Below, one piece after another: positions 50,740 to 62,754 of a stretch of 64,000 nt of DNA. Positions within the stretch are counted from its first letter, which is position 1. Each line of letters starts with the position of its first letter. A program made the translations under genes and the position numbers. The notes under the pieces were generated by a model. The model was not told where the DNA came from and searched no databases. It saw only the letters and a program-made list of their open reading frames with translations. This DNA comes from Yersinia vastinensis (GTDB lineage: Bacteria > Pseudomonadota > Gammaproteobacteria > Enterobacterales > Enterobacteriaceae): assembly GCF_902726565.1 (NCBI RefSeq), contig NZ_CACVAF010000012.1, positions 62,001 through 126,000 on the forward strand. Direction: 5' to 3'.

Positions 50740-52371
50740 CTATTGCCCTCCCGTTGCGCGACTAAGTAAGCGCGCGCAAACCACCTCCGGCAACATATAC
50801 TGGTCACGATGGTCCAGCGTCATTCGACACCAGGCATCCGCCAATGGTGGTGAGGCAAAACGCAGTAATTGAGCCGCGCAGCACAAATCAAACAGTTGCT
50901 GAGTTAAAGCACGCCCTTGCTCTTCTTTGGGGTTTTTCAGCCGCTGCTGTAATTGCCGCCATGCACGGTCAAACAACCGATTCTGTCCACGCACCGGGTA
51001 AAACTCTTGCTGCAACATTTCCAGCGCGGTTGGCAGCTTGTGTAATGTGCGCAACACATCCAGACACATAATATTGCCAGAGCCTTCCCAAATGCTGTTT
51101 ACCGGCATTTCGCGATAAAGTCGCGGTAACTCACTCTGTTCGCAATAGCCAATCCCGCCTAAAACCTCCATCGCCTGCGCAACAAATGCACTGCCCAGCC
51201 CACAGACACGATATTTGGCCGCGGGAGTCAGTAATCGGCTGAATATCTGCTCATGGGGATCACCGGTTTTCCCCCAAGCGCTGGCCAAACGCATCAGTAA
51301 TGCAGTATGGCCCTCTAAGCGCAATGCCATGCGGCTGAGTCCCTGTCGCATCAAGGGCTGGTCTACCAATGCCTTGCCAAAAGCCTGACGCTGCCAAGCG
51401 TGATACAGCGCGACAGAGAAAGCCCGCCTCATCAACCCATGGCTACCCAGCGCACAATCAAAACGAGTATATCCGCCCATTTTCAGAATTTGGCGAATAC
51501 CCTCGCCCTCATCTCCCAATAACCAAGCCGTGGCATTGTCAAATTCAACTTCACTGCTGGCATTGGAGCGATTGCCGAGTTTCTCTTTCAAACGTTCTAA
51601 TCGAATAGCGTTATAGGTGCCATCTGGCAATATTTTAGGCAGGAAGAAACAGGATAGCCCCCCCTCAGCTTGCGCCAACACGAGGTGCGCATCACTTTGC
51701 GGGACGGAGAAAAACCACTTATGCCCAACCAGACGATAAGCTTCGCCCTTGCCGCGCGCATCCAGTGGCTCTGCCCTCGTGGTGTTACTTAACACATCAG
51801 AGCCACCCTGCTTTTCTGTCATTCCCATACCAATCAGCAAACCCCGTTTCTGCCCACCGATGACGTGGTGAGAGTCATAACGGTCCGACAGCAGTGGCGG
51901 CAGCCAATCTTGAAAAAGTGGGGGAAGCATCTTTTGCAGCAACGGAATGGCACCAAATGTCATGGTTATTGGGCATAACGTTCCCGCTTCTACCTGAGCA
52001 TGTAAGATAAACCGTGCCGCGCGCGCGACAAAAGACCCTATTCGGGCATCCTCTTGCCAAGGTAAATTGTGTACCCGATGGCTAACCAGTTCTTGCATCA
52101 ACACATACCAGGCTGGGTGAAAACGCACCTGATCCAAGCGTTGCCCTGCAGCATCGTAACGCAATAACTCAGGAGGATTGGCGTTAGCCAGTCGCCCTAA
52201 TTCCAGTGATTCCTGCGAGCCAAGTTGTCGCCCTATCTGAGCAAGATCCTCCCCATCCCAGCCAGCATGTTCCCGTATCACCGCTTCCCGCAAGGCCATA
52301 TCTGACAGAAATAAGTTACTGTTCGACAAGGGCTCAGGCTGATTGAAAACCAAGTGAGTCTGCCACTCCAT
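50740..52371 (-). CDS. aidB: Acyl-CoA dehydrogenase-family protein AidB
   Basis: AidB is a flavoprotein induced by alkylation damage in E. coli (Ada regulon) that binds DNA and is thought to inactivate alkylating agents. The protein is 543 residues from the ATG at 52371 with GGAGG upstream; an ATG 12 bases earlier overlaps that site. The acyl-CoA dehydrogenase fold shows MTEKQGGSDVLSNTT, GHKWFFSVPQSDAH and IGYCEQSELPRLYREMPVNSIWEGSGN, split by short loops. Here bsmA and yjfP lie on one side and rlmB on the other. Confidence 0.96.
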   Translation of the reverse strand: MEWQTHLVFNQPEPLSNSNLFLSDMALREAVIREHAGWDGEDLAQIGRQLGSQESLELGRLANANPPELLRYDAAGQRLDQVRFHPAWYVLMQELVSHRVHNLPWQEDARIGSFVARAARFILHAQVEAGTLCPITMTFGAIPLLQKMLPPLFQDWLPPLLSDRYDSHHVIGGQKRGLLIGMGMTEKQGGSDVLSNTTRAEPLDARGKGEAYRLVGHKWFFSVPQSDAHLVLAQAEGGLSCFFLPKILPDGTYNAIRLERLKEKLGNRSNASSEVEFDNATAWLLGDEGEGIRQILKMGGYTRFDCALGSHGLMRRAFSVALYHAWQRQAFGKALVDQPLMRQGLSRMALRLEGHTALLMRLASAWGKTGDPHEQIFSRLLTPAAKYRVCGLGSAFVAQAMEVLGGIGYCEQSELPRLYREMPVNSIWEGSGNIMCLDVLRTLHKLPTALEMLQQEFYPVRGQNRLFDRAWRQLQQRLKNPKEEQGRALTQQLFDLCCAAQLLRFASPPLADAWCRMTLDHRDQYMLPEVVCARLLSRATGGQ

Positions 52372-52536
52372 ACCTTCCTCCATTTCGGTACTTAATTACG
52401 AAATCAGTATCCATAAATCAGGCTTAAGTATGATGCAGACGGGGTTTTTTGCTGACAGACGCCATCACAGGCTAGGATTTATTCGCTACATCTCACTGAT
52501 AAAGCTATTAAATTCCCTATATTAAAAATAAAAAAC

Positions 52537-52568
52537 AAAAAGCCAATATCCGGAAATATTGGCTTTTT
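52537..52568 (-). terminator. rlmB operon terminator
   Basis: A 13-base stem, AAAAAGCCAATAT with its complement, surrounds a six-base loop and is followed on the minus strand by GTTTTTTATT. It ends the nsrR-rnr-rlmB transcript 28 bases after rlmB. Confidence 0.9.
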
Positions 52569-52596
52569 AAGAAAAATTGTTTATAAAACGAACAGC

Positions 52597-53340
52597 TTAT
52601 TGGGTTTTCAGTGCTCGCTGACGCACCGCTTCAAATAGGCAGACACCCGTTGCGACCGACACATTCAGTGAGGAAACACTACCGGCCATTGGAATACTAA
52701 TTAATTCATCACAGTGCTCGCGAGTCAACCGACGCATACCTTCACCTTCGGCTCCCATCACCAGCGCCATTGGGCCGGTCATTTTGCTCTGATACAACGT
52801 GTGGTCTGCTTCACCGGCAGTCCCAACAATCCAGACATTGTGTTCCTGCAACACCCGCAAAGTACGAGCCAGATTCGTGACTTTAATCAGTGGTACATTC
52901 TCGGCCGCGCCACTGGCGACTTTCTTCGCGATCGCGTTAAGTTGTGCAGAACGATCCCGTGGCACGATAACCGCATGCACGCCCGCCGCATCTGCGCTAC
53001 GTAAACAGGCACCCAAGTTGTGTGGATCTGTTACCCCATCGAGCACCAATAGGAAAGGTGTTTCCACACTTTCCAGCAAGGCCGGTAAATCATTTTCCTG
53101 ATACTGACGCCCTTCACGGACTCGCGCCACGATCCCCTGATGGACACCACCCTCAACTTGTGAATCCAGCCATTGGCGGCTAGCAACCTGAATGACCAAA
53201 CCGGCAGCTTCGAGTTCGGCAATCAACGGCTGTAGGCGACGATCATCACGGCCTTTCAGAATAAAAACTTCCAGAAAACGTTGTGGATCATTGTCTAACA
53301 GGGCTTTGACGGCGTGAATGCCGTAAATAATTTCGCTCAT
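52597..53340 (-). CDS. rlmB: 23S rRNA 2'-O-methyltransferase (G2251)
   Basis: RlmB methylates G2251 in the P-loop of 23S rRNA. It is a 247-residue SpoU/SPOUT enzyme (E. coli 243). The N-terminal substrate-binding domain (about 1-75) is followed by the knotted SAM domain: [37 protein letters not shown] and [19 protein letters not shown]. It follows rnr after 95 bases, the E. coli rnr-rlmB order. Confidence 0.97.
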   Translation of the reverse strand: MSEIIYGIHAVKALLDNDPQRFLEVFILKGRDDRRLQPLIAELEAAGLVIQVASRQWLDSQVEGGVHQGIVARVREGRQYQENDLPALLESVETPFLLVLDGVTDPHNLGACLRSADAAGVHAVIVPRDRSAQLNAIAKKVASGAAENVPLIKVTNLARTLRVLQEHNVWIVGTAGEADHTLYQSKMTGPMALVMGAEGEGMRRLTREHCDELISIPMAGSVSSLNVSVATGVCLFEAVRQRALKTQ

Positions 53341-53435
53341 GATGCTCTTTTACATGTGTCGACAGGCAAGAGTATTTGCCTGCCAATGATTAAATTAATG
53401 CGGGCGACGAGGGCCGCCCGACAATCAACAGGCCA

Positions 53436-55979
53436 TTACTGGTCGCTGCTGGTTTTTTTCTTTGCGCGCTTCGCCTTGGTGGCAGCGGCAATTTTCTTGG
53501 TTTTGGCCGAGGCTCTTTTCGCTTTAGCTTTAGCCTTTTTCTCCGCCTTCGCTTTTTCATCTACTTTGGCGGCAGCATCCGCTGGACGAAAAGCACTGTC
53601 CGGCTCAAAGTTTGCTGGCTTTTTAGCACGACGAGGACGTTTTTGCCCATTTCCTGCTGGCGCACCATCACGACGTGACGAACTTGATGCACTGCCACGG
53701 CCACCACGGCTAGAGGTATCGCGCATGGTGCGCTGACCATCCGCTTTCTTAGCCTTATCACGCGCAGTTTTACCTTCCCCACGCGGCTTGCGGGTACTTG
53801 AAACCAGCGCAAAGTCGATTTTGCGCTCATCCATATGTACCGCCTCTACGCGGATTTCGACGGTATCACCCAAGCGATAAACCTGACCGGAAGATTCACC
53901 GATAAGCCGTTGGCCAATATTGTCGTAACGGTAATAGTCATTATCCAGACTGGAAACATGTACCAAACCATCAATGAACAGATCATCCAGACGGACAAAG
54001 AAGCCAAAACCGGTAACACTAGCAATAATACCAGTGAAGACTTTGCCTACCTGATCTTGCATGAAGTCACACTTCAGCCAATCAGCTACATTTCGCGTGG
54101 CTTCATCGGCACGACGCTCCGTCATTGAGCAGTGTTCACCCAATTGCAGCATATCTTCATATTCACTGTGCCAACCACCGGTCGGTGTCCAGCGCTCTTT
54201 AACATTGCCGTGCTCTTTGGCTAACTGGTACTTAATAGCCCGGTGCATTGCCAAATCGGGATAACGACGAATTGGCGAGGTAAAATGCCCATAAGAGGCC
54301 AGTGCTAAACCAAAGTGACCACGGTTTTCCGGATCGTAAATCGCTTGTTTCATGGAGCGCAGCAACATGGTTTGCAGCATTTCATGATCCGGGCGATCGG
54401 CAACTTCATCCATTAACACCGCGTAATCTTTTGGCTCAGGTTTCAGACCACCACCTAACGTCAGACCCAACTCACTGAGCACACTGCGCAGTGCTGAAAT
54501 ATGGTCGTCACTTGGGCGGTCATGCACGCGGAACAGCGCCGGCTCGTTGTGCTTTTCCACAAACCGCGCGGCAGCAATATTCGCCAGAATCATGCACTCT
54601 TCAATCAGTTTATGCGCATCATTACGCATGGTCGGTTCAATGCGCTCAATACGACGCTCTGCATTGAAAATAAACTTGGCTTCTTCTGTTTCAAAGGCAA
54701 TGCCACCACGCTCCGCCCTAGCCTGATCCAGCACTTTGTACATGGCATGGAGTTCTAATAAATGCGGTACCAGAGGCTTATATTGCTCACGCAGTGACTC
54801 TTCACCGTCAATAATGCGCCACACTTTGGTGTAAGTCAGACGCGCGTGAGAACTCATCACCGCTTCGTAGAATTTATAAGATGAGAGCTTACCCTGTGCG
54901 GAGATAGTCATCTCGCACACCATACACAGGCGGTCTACTTGCGGATTCAGGGAACAAAGGCCATTTGATAGCACTTCCGGCAACATAGGCACCACTTGCG
55001 ATGGGAAGTAGACTGAGTTGCCACGGCTGCGGGCTTCATCGTCCAGTGCCGTTCGCGGGCGGACATAATAGCTAACATCTGCAATGGCAACCCACAGACG
55101 CCAACCTCCACCGCGTTTTTTCTCACAATACACCGCATCATCGAAGTCACGGGCATCTTCGCCATCAATAGTGACCAATGGCAAATTGCGTAAATCTACT
55201 CGCCCTTTTTTCGCCTCTTCCGGTACTTGTTCTTTCAGGTCAGCAACTTGTTTTTCGACCTGTGGCGGCCAAGTGTGAGGAATTTCATGGGTGCGCAAGG
55301 CGATATCCACTGCCATGCTAGTCCCCATGTTCTCACCCAACACCTCGACAATTTTACCCACGGCTTTACTGCGACGGGTTGGGCGTTGTGTCAATTCGAC
55401 CACCACCACATACCCCATACGGGCGCCGCTGATAAATTCAGGTGGGATGAGAATATCGAAGCTCAAGCGACTGTCGTCCGGCACCACGAAACCAACACCG
55501 GCATCGGTAAAGTAACGGCCCACAATTTGACTGGTTTTCGGCACCAGTACTCGCACAATTCGCGCTTCACGACGGCCTTTACGATCAGCCCCCATAGCTT
55601 GGGCCAGTACCACATCACCGTGGATAGCCATTTTCATTTGTTCTGCGGAAAGGTAGAGATCGTCTTTACTGCCCTCAACCCGCAAAAAACCAAAGCCATC
55701 CCGGTGACCAATAACTGTGCCACGTAATAAGTCCAGCCGCTCCGGCAAGGCGTAGCATTGACGACGGGTGAAGACTAATTGGCCATCACGCTCCATCGCG
55801 CGTAGGCGGCGGCGCAGTGCTTCTAGAGCCTCTTCACCGGATAAATTAAGTTCATTAGCCAGCTCTTCACGGCTGGCGGGTGTTTCGCGTTTCGCGAGAT
55901 GAGCCAAAATGAATTCCCGGCTAGGGATCGGCGACTCATATTTTTCTGCTTCTCGTTCCAAGAATGGATCTTGTGACAT
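53436..55979 (-). CDS. rnr: Ribonuclease R
   Basis: RNase R is a processive 3'-5' exoribonuclease that degrades structured RNA and acts with SmpB-tmRNA. The 847-residue protein (E. coli 813) has an N-terminal HTH (about 20-75), two cold-shock domains (about 80-240), and the RNB catalytic domain with [13 protein letters not shown] (about 275). An S1 domain (about 640-725) precedes an extended Lys/Ala/Arg-rich tail to the end, longer than in E. coli. The 180-base gap to nsrR contains an ERIC element. Confidence 0.97.
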   Translation of the reverse strand: MSQDPFLEREAEKYESPIPSREFILAHLAKRETPASREELANELNLSGEEALEALRRRLRAMERDGQLVFTRRQCYALPERLDLLRGTVIGHRDGFGFLRVEGSKDDLYLSAEQMKMAIHGDVVLAQAMGADRKGRREARIVRVLVPKTSQIVGRYFTDAGVGFVVPDDSRLSFDILIPPEFISGARMGYVVVVELTQRPTRRSKAVGKIVEVLGENMGTSMAVDIALRTHEIPHTWPPQVEKQVADLKEQVPEEAKKGRVDLRNLPLVTIDGEDARDFDDAVYCEKKRGGGWRLWVAIADVSYYVRPRTALDDEARSRGNSVYFPSQVVPMLPEVLSNGLCSLNPQVDRLCMVCEMTISAQGKLSSYKFYEAVMSSHARLTYTKVWRIIDGEESLREQYKPLVPHLLELHAMYKVLDQARAERGGIAFETEEAKFIFNAERRIERIEPTMRNDAHKLIEECMILANIAAARFVEKHNEPALFRVHDRPSDDHISALRSVLSELGLTLGGGLKPEPKDYAVLMDEVADRPDHEMLQTMLLRSMKQAIYDPENRGHFGLALASYGHFTSPIRRYPDLAMHRAIKYQLAKEHGNVKERWTPTGGWHSEYEDMLQLGEHCSMTERRADEATRNVADWLKCDFMQDQVGKVFTGIIASVTGFGFFVRLDDLFIDGLVHVSSLDNDYYRYDNIGQRLIGESSGQVYRLGDTVEIRVEAVHMDERKIDFALVSSTRKPRGEGKTARDKAKKADGQRTMRDTSSRGGRGSASSSSRRDGAPAGNGQKRPRRAKKPANFEPDSAFRPADAAAKVDEKAKAEKKAKAKAKRASAKTKKIAAATKAKRAKKKTSSDQ

Positions 55980-56009
55980 TGCGGTTCCTCCGTTGTCAGC
56001 AGCAGGTCT

Positions 56010-56136
56010 TATACCCTGCGTACTTGAAGTTGCAGGGGTGTTAGCTGCGCGCTCTCACCCGAATCACTTACTTATGTAAGCTCATCGGGATTCGTTTGCT
56101 GGCTGTCTACCTGCAACTCCAAGTTCTTTGGGTATA
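56010..56136 (+). repeat. ERIC element between nsrR and rnr
   Basis: This full-length (127-base) imperfect palindrome begins TATACCCTGCGTACTTGAAG then TTGCAGG. It has the core CACCCGAATCACTTACTTAT then GTAAGCTCATCGGGATTCG, and ends with CAACTCCAAGTTCTTTGGGT then ATA. Length and core match the ERIC family. It sits inside the nsrR-rnr transcript, so it would be transcribed as a long hairpin. Confidence 0.9.
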
Positions 56137-56159
56137 TATTTCTTTGATTAAGAAAAAAA

Positions 56160-56585
56160 CTACTCAACAAGTAATAGCTTGTAGAGCGGGGTATTATCTT
56201 GAACCATATCGGCCAAAGTATAGTTATCCAGCTCGCTTAGAAAACTTTGCACCGCCTGATTAAGCACTTGTTTCAGGCGACAAGCGGGTGTTATATGGCA
56301 AAAATCACTACTGCAATTAACCAGAGAAAGGGGTTCCAATTGGCGCACAACGTCACCAATACGAATCTGATCAGCCGGTTTCCCCAGCCGAATGCCCCCA
56401 TTCTTCCCCCGTACTGCAGTGACAAGCCCGACACGGCTCAACTGATTGATTATTTTAACCATATGATTGCGAGACACACCATAGACCTCAGTCACCTGAG
56501 AAATGCTGGTCATTTGGCCTTCGGGCAGCGAGGCCATATATGTCAGCGCCCGCAAACCATAATCAGTAAAACTTGTTAACTGCAC
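56160..56585 (-). CDS. nsrR: Nitric-oxide-sensing repressor NsrR
   Basis: NsrR is an Rrf2-family Fe-S repressor whose cluster is nitrosylated by NO, derepressing hmp, ytfE and others. The protein is 141 residues (same as E. coli). The winged helix has [27 protein letters not shown] (one long helical block), and the cluster cysteines are Cys91, Cys96 and Cys102 in [18 protein letters not shown]. It precedes rnr and rlmB. Its likely target ytfE is 12 kb away in this window. Confidence 0.96.
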   Translation of the reverse strand: MQLTSFTDYGLRALTYMASLPEGQMTSISQVTEVYGVSRNHMVKIINQLSRVGLVTAVRGKNGGIRLGKPADQIRIGDVVRQLEPLSLVNCSSDFCHITPACRLKQVLNQAVQSFLSELDNYTLADMVQDNTPLYKLLLVE

Positions 56586-56778
56586 GTATACCCCTGAGTA
56601 TCAGTTTACCCGGCTTAAACCCATCTAAGATGACATATATTGGATAGGTTATAAGTACGATGCTAAGTGCTATTTAGAAAACTTATACATTGAATGATAA
56701 ACCAGCCACAAAGCTTGCGGCTAATCATTTAGGTGACGGGTGGTTTTTTTGATGTAAAAACGGCTTCGAAGGAACAAC

Positions 56779-56800
56779 AAACCGGGCATTAGCCCGGTTT
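56779..56800 (-). terminator. purA terminator
   Basis: AAACCGGGC pairs with GCCCGGTTT around TAAT and is followed on the minus strand by GTTGTTCC, 40 bases after the purA stop. The T content is modest. Confidence 0.75.
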
Positions 56801-56840
56801 CAGTGTCTTGATAACATAGCGTTGACGATAATATCGTCAA

Positions 56841-58172
<1,332 letters not shown>

Positions 58173-58238
58173 CTAACATCTCATTGGGCTGCTTTCAGTA
58201 CTTTTTAACACATAACTGCACAATTTTTGTGCTTACAT

Positions 58239-58439
58239 TTAGCCACCCATGCGGCTACGCAACATGTAGTAGATAACTACGCCAGCAACCACTAATCCCC
58301 CGCCAAAACGGCGTAAAGTGGTATCAGGTAATTGGGTCATCGCCTGAATCATTTTGCGCCAGGTTTTGGGATAGAGCATCGGACCAAGCCCTTCGAGCAC
58401 CAAAACCAGAGCGAGCGCTAATAAGATTGTTGAATTCAT
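58239..58439 (-). CDS. yjeT: Small inner-membrane DUF2065 protein YjeT
   Basis: This 66-residue protein starts MNSTILLALALVLVLEGLGP with two hydrophobic segments (about 3-22 and 48-62, GGGLVVAGVVIYYML) around a short basic loop (YPKTWRKMIQAM). It matches E. coli YjeT between hflC and purA. The function is unknown. It lies after the hflC terminator and may be expressed by readthrough or with purA. Confidence 0.92.
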   Translation of the reverse strand: MNSTILLALALVLVLEGLGPMLYPKTWRKMIQAMTQLPDTTLRRFGGGLVVAGVVIYYMLRSRMGG

Positions 58440-58476
58440 TGTTTCTCTCAACAGGAAAAAGCTGTCTCAAATAAAA

Positions 58477-58498
58477 AAGGCCCGTATGAACGGGCCTT
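58477..58498 (-). terminator. hflC terminator
   Basis: AAGGCCCGT pairs with ACGGGCCTT around a four-base loop and is followed on the minus strand by TTTTATTTG. It lies 37 bases after hflC. Confidence 0.85.
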
Positions 58499-58534
58499 AC
58501 TGTTACGGTCAAAAATGGACTGTCACAACCGCCG

Positions 58535-59545
58535 TTACGGACGTTTGGTTGAGTTATCCGGCGATCTCATATAGCGGAAGAAATCGCTTTCTGGGCTCAG
58601 GACCATCACATCATTACCGCTGCTGAAACTGTTTTCATACGCGCGCAAGCTACGAATGAAAGCATAGAAGTCAGGATCTTTACTGAATGCATCTGCAAAC
58701 AGACGAGCCGCTTCTGCATCACCGCCACCGCGAGTAATACGCGCCTGACGCTCTGCTTCTGCCAGAGTACGGGTAACTTCATAGTCAGCAGTCGCACGCA
58801 ACTTCTCAGCTTCTTCCTGACCCTGTGAACGGTGACGACGGGCTACCGCTTCACGTTCAGCACGCATACGCTGGAAGATAGCGTCAGAAACTTCAGCCGG
58901 TAAGTTGATTTGCTTGATTCGCACGTCAACCACTTCAATCCCGAGTGCTGCCATGCTGTTTGGGTTAACCGCTGGCTGTTTGCCGCGAGTTTCCTGTTCA
59001 ACACGCGCTGCCGCAGAAGCAATAGCATCATCCGCTTCAGTCGTCACAGCTTCATCACCGTCACCGACACTACCGGTATTCAATGCATCACGAACATCGG
59101 AAGTCAGACGACCACGTGAGTCGGTCACGATATCCCGAACATTCAGGCGACCAATTTCAGAACGTAAACGGTCACTAAACTTACGTTTCAACAGCACTTC
59201 AGCCTGAGAGACATCACCACCACCGGTGGCCAAGTAGTAACGGCTGAAATCGCTGATACGCCATTTCAGGTATGAGTCAACAATCAGGTCTTTCTTCTCG
59301 TTGGTCACAAAACGGTCGGCTTGGTTGTCCATGGTTTGAATACGGGCATCCAACGTCTTCACTGTTTCGATAAACGGTATCTTGAAGTGCAAGCCTGGCG
59401 CATATACCAGAGGCTTGTTATCACTATCACGCAATACCTTACCAAAGCGCAGCACGATGCCGCGCTCACCTTCTTGTACGACAAACAGCGAAGCGTAGAG
59501 TGCGACCAACACCACAACGACGATAAGTAAAAAAGACTTACGCAT
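58535..59545 (-). CDS. hflC: FtsH-modulating band-7 protein HflC
   Basis: HflC forms with HflK a large membrane cage around FtsH hexamers and modulates proteolysis. The 336-residue protein (E. coli 334) has one N-terminal membrane segment (about 4-21, FLLIVVVVLVALYASLFV). A band-7/SPFH domain follows (EGERGIVLRFGKV, YAPGLHFKIPF), then an Ala/Glu-rich coiled coil (REAVARRHRSQGQEEAEKLR). It is three bases from hflK. Confidence 0.97.
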   Translation of the reverse strand: MRKSFLLIVVVVLVALYASLFVVQEGERGIVLRFGKVLRDSDNKPLVYAPGLHFKIPFIETVKTLDARIQTMDNQADRFVTNEKKDLIVDSYLKWRISDFSRYYLATGGGDVSQAEVLLKRKFSDRLRSEIGRLNVRDIVTDSRGRLTSDVRDALNTGSVGDGDEAVTTEADDAIASAAARVEQETRGKQPAVNPNSMAALGIEVVDVRIKQINLPAEVSDAIFQRMRAEREAVARRHRSQGQEEAEKLRATADYEVTRTLAEAERQARITRGGGDAEAARLFADAFSKDPDFYAFIRSLRAYENSFSSGNDVMVLSPESDFFRYMRSPDNSTKRP

Positions 59546-59548
59546 TGG

Positions 59549-60826
59549 TTATTCTCTCCCTACGCGAGTGGAAGTATCACGCTGAGCATTCACTCGGCGC
59601 TGATCCATGATAGAGCCACTGGTTGAACTGGTTGTTGAGTTACTGGCACCAGATTCTTGGCTGCTATTAGCAGAGGAAGGCGGATTCAAACGAATCAGAC
59701 TTGTGTCTTTACTGCCATCCGCTTGACCTGTAGCACCTTGTCCGCGCATCAGTTGATCCAGCGGTAACACCATCAGACTGTTCCCTTTGTCATTAGCCAG
59801 CACTTTGCGGGTATGACCGAGGACCTTCTCCATGGTTTCGATATACAGACGTTCACGGGTGATTTCTGGTGCAGCCTTATACTCAGGCAGCAACTTGGCA
59901 AAACCAGCGACCTCACCTTGCGCTTCCAGCACTTTACGTGCGGCATAAGCACGAGCATCTTCTAACAAACGCTGCGCCTGACCATTAGCACGTGGCTGAA
60001 CTTCGTTGGTGTAGGCTTCTGCTTCACGAATATACTGTTGTTCGTTTTCACGAGCAGCAATCGCATCATCAAATGCTGCTTTAACTTCTTCCGGCGGACG
60101 TGCTGCCTGGAAGTTAACGTCGAGCAGAGTAATCCCCATATTGTACGGACGAATGGTTTCTTCCAGTACACGCTGAGTATCGCTACGCACGATGGTACGA
60201 CCCTCAGTCAGGATTTTGTCCATGGTGTATTTACCGATAACGCCACGTACTGCACTGTCAGTTGCCTGACGCAGGCTGTCATCCGGATTCGTCACGCTAA
60301 ACAGATAAGCGGCCGGGTCAGTCACGCGATACTGTACGTTCATTTCGATACGGACGACGTTTTCATCAGAGGTCAGCATGACGCCTGAAGCTGCCAATTC
60401 ACGTACGGATTCAACGTTAACCGGGGTGACTTCATCGATGAAGGTAGGCTTCCAGTTCAAACCAGGTTGCACGATGTGGCTTAATTTACCCAAGCGAGTC
60501 ACAACACCGCGCTCGGCTTCTTTAATTGTATAGAAACCACTTGCTGCCCAGATAACTACAACCGCAACTACAGCAATACCGACAATACGACCACTGAAAC
60601 CAGGGCCTCTCGCCGAACCACCGTTATCATTGCCGCTTCCGCCACTTTTGCCACCGAGGCTACTCAGTTTTTTGCTCAGTTTACGGAAGATATCATCCAG
60701 ATCAGGCGGCCCTTGGTCACGGCCACCTTTATTATTGTTATTTCCGCCAGAGTTGCCGCCATTATTATTGCTGCTCCCCCACGGATCGCGGTCCTGTCCG
60801 TTATTACCGGGCTGATTCCACGCCAT
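59549..60826 (-). CDS. hflK: FtsH-modulating band-7 protein HflK
   Basis: HflK is the partner of HflC. The 425-residue protein (E. coli 419) has a Gly/Asn-rich cytoplasmic N-terminus (GGNSGGNNNNKGGRDQGPPD). One membrane segment lies at about 81-101 (IVGIAVVAVVVIWAASGFYTI), then an SPFH domain (EAERGVVTRLGK, VQPGLNWKP) and a coiled coil, with a Ser/Thr-rich tail. An ERIC copy lies upstream, between hflX and hflK. Confidence 0.97.
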   Translation of the reverse strand: MAWNQPGNNGQDRDPWGSSNNNGGNSGGNNNNKGGRDQGPPDLDDIFRKLSKKLSSLGGKSGGSGNDNGGSARGPGFSGRIVGIAVVAVVVIWAASGFYTIKEAERGVVTRLGKLSHIVQPGLNWKPTFIDEVTPVNVESVRELAASGVMLTSDENVVRIEMNVQYRVTDPAAYLFSVTNPDDSLRQATDSAVRGVIGKYTMDKILTEGRTIVRSDTQRVLEETIRPYNMGITLLDVNFQAARPPEEVKAAFDDAIAARENEQQYIREAEAYTNEVQPRANGQAQRLLEDARAYAARKVLEAQGEVAGFAKLLPEYKAAPEITRERLYIETMEKVLGHTRKVLANDKGNSLMVLPLDQLMRGQGATGQADGSKDTSLIRLNPPSSANSSQESGASNSTTSSTSGSIMDQRRVNAQRDTSTRVGRE

Positions 60827-60915
60827 GTTTTAGCTCCATTCTTCTATGATTGGTTTTCTTCAGGCTAAGAGCACATGCCAAAGAAGCTGGCTCTCAATCT
60901 CACAAGAAAGATCAG

Positions 60916-61043
60916 ATATTCCCTTCGCACTTGAAATTGCAGAGGTGTTAGCTGCGCTCATTCACCTGAATCATTTACTTGTGTAAATTTATCGGGATTT
61001 ATTCACTTGCTGCCGACCTGCAACCCCAAATTCTTCGGGTATA
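60916..61043 (+). repeat. ERIC element between hflX and hflK
   Basis: About 128 bases beginning ATATTCCC, with the TTGAAATTGCAGAGGTGTTA arm, a diverged core (CACCTGAATCATTTACTTGT then GTAAATTTATCGGGATTT), and ending CTTCGGGTATA. It shares orientation and overall pattern with the copy at 56010 but carries more core changes. Confidence 0.85.
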
Positions 61044-61066
61044 ATCAATTAATTAGCCACACTGGA

Positions 61067-62350
61067 TTAATTAACAATATAACTGACCAACTCCTGCTCT
61101 TGTTTACAGAGACGACGCCAATCAACGATAGGCATTCTTACCACCATACCGACGCTCCCGTCCTCGTCTATCCACTCTTTTTCAATTGCCTGAAGCTGGT
61201 AAAAACGGCTACGCAAACGGCCTGCCTGAGGCGGCAAACGCAATTCAAAGTGTGCGATCTCACCTGAAAGACGCTCCGTCAACGCTTGAAAGAGCAACGG
61301 GATACCTGCGCCGGTTTGGGCCGAAAGCCAAACTCTGACTGGCAGATTTTCTTCGTTGCGATCAATTCGCGGGACAAAATCATCCAACAAATCGATTTTA
61401 TTCATTACTAATAATGTAGGAATTTCATCCGCCTCGATTTCTGCCAATACAGAATCGACCGCGGCCATATTCTCGGCGACCCGAGGATCAGCTGCATCGA
61501 TAATGTGTAACAGTAATGAGGCTTGCCGCGTTTCTTGTAATGTCGCTTTAAAAGCAGCAACCAGATCGTGCGGCAAATGCCGGATAAAGCCTACCGTATC
61601 CGCCAACACTGTATCGCCCACATCAGCCACATTTATACGGCGTAAAGTTGGATCCAGCGTGGCAAATAATTGGTCAGCCGCGTAGACATCGGCTGCCGTA
61701 ATTTTGTTAAACAGGCTGGATTTACCGGCGTTGGTATAACCCACCAAAGATACTGTCGGAATATCAGCACGGGTGCGCGCACGCCGCCCTTGCTCTCGCT
61801 GCTTTGCCACACGCTCCAACCGGCTTAAAATCAAGCTGATACGGTCACGTAACAAACGGCGGTCAGTCTCCAACTGGGTTTCACCTGGCCCTCTTAGGCC
61901 AATCCCCCCTTTTTGACGCTCAAGATGCGTCCAGCCGCGTACCAAACGGGTCGCAATATGGCGCAATTGCGCTAATTCGACCTGTAATTTACCTTCATGA
62001 GTACGGGCTCGTTGGGCAAAAATATCTAAAATAAGTCCAGTACGATCAATAACCCGACATTCGCATATACGCTCAAGATTTCGCTCTTGCGCTGCGGAAA
62101 GGGCATGATCAAACAAGACAACAGACGCGCCACTGGCTTTCACTGCGTCAGCAATTTCTTGGGCCTTTCCCTCGCCAACAAAATACTTAGGGTGCGGTGC
62201 TTTGCGACTACCGGTCACAATTTGCAAAGCTTCTACGCCCGCAGACGATACCAGCGCTTCAAATTCACGCAGATCTTCTGAGTTTTTGTCTTGCGAGAAA
62301 TAGATATGAACCAGTACGGCCTGCTCACCGGCTTCATAACGGTCAAACAA
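61067..62350 (-). CDS. hflX: Ribosome-associated GTPase HflX
   Basis: HflX is a GTPase and ATPase that splits stalled or heat-damaged 70S ribosomes. The protein is 427 residues (E. coli 426) from a TTG at 62350, with GAGAGG seven to eight bases upstream. The N-terminal HflX domain has [14 protein letters not shown] and [20 protein letters not shown]. The glycine-rich [18 protein letters not shown] precedes the G domain: [12 protein letters not shown] (about 205), [10 protein letters not shown] and NKIDLLDD. It follows hfq by 98 bases in the miaA-hfq-hflX-hflK-hflC cluster. Confidence 0.96.
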   Translation of the reverse strand: MFDRYEAGEQAVLVHIYFSQDKNSEDLREFEALVSSAGVEALQIVTGSRKAPHPKYFVGEGKAQEIADAVKASGASVVLFDHALSAAQERNLERICECRVIDRTGLILDIFAQRARTHEGKLQVELAQLRHIATRLVRGWTHLERQKGGIGLRGPGETQLETDRRLLRDRISLILSRLERVAKQREQGRRARTRADIPTVSLVGYTNAGKSSLFNKITAADVYAADQLFATLDPTLRRINVADVGDTVLADTVGFIRHLPHDLVAAFKATLQETRQASLLLHIIDAADPRVAENMAAVDSVLAEIEADEIPTLLVMNKIDLLDDFVPRIDRNEENLPVRVWLSAQTGAGIPLLFQALTERLSGEIAHFELRLPPQAGRLRSRFYQLQAIEKEWIDEDGSVGMVVRMPIVDWRRLCKQEQELVSYIVN

Positions 62351-62448
62351 ACGTGCAACCTCTCAAACGGATCAAAACCGCTAGTGCGGAGAACATAAGC
62401 CCGAATCCGTTGCTTATGCCCCCCGTCATGGTTGACCAGCAATGCGCT

Positions 62449-62754
62449 TTATTCAGCGTCATCGCTATCCTGCTGCGGCTGTTGCGGCGCAGATGGATTA
62501 CTACCATGATAATTATTGGTGCTACCACTCGGATTATTGCTGTGATGCGAAACCGGGCGAGAAGGCACTACAGTAGAGATAGCATGCTTATAAACCATCT
62601 GGCTGACTGTATTCTTTAACAGAATGACAAACTGATCAAAAGACTCAACTTGGCCCTGCAGTTTAATGCCATTCACTAAATAAATAGAAACCGGAACCCG
62701 TTCACGACGCAATGCGTTCAGGAACGGATCTTGCAAAGATTGCCCCTTAGCCAT
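62449..62754 (-). CDS. hfq: RNA chaperone Hfq
   Basis: Hfq is the hexameric Sm-like RNA chaperone that pairs small RNAs with mRNAs. The protein is 101 residues (E. coli 102). The Sm1 and Sm2 motifs are in [31 protein letters not shown] and [12 protein letters not shown], and the flexible C-terminus is Ser/Asn/Gln-rich and acidic at the end. The classic miaA-hfq order holds. Any small RNA in this window would likely use it. Confidence 0.98.

Noticed and set aside
61007-61267. Plus-strand 86-codon open frame after hflX
   Set aside because: It overlaps an ERIC element and the antisense of hflX; no ribosome binding site.
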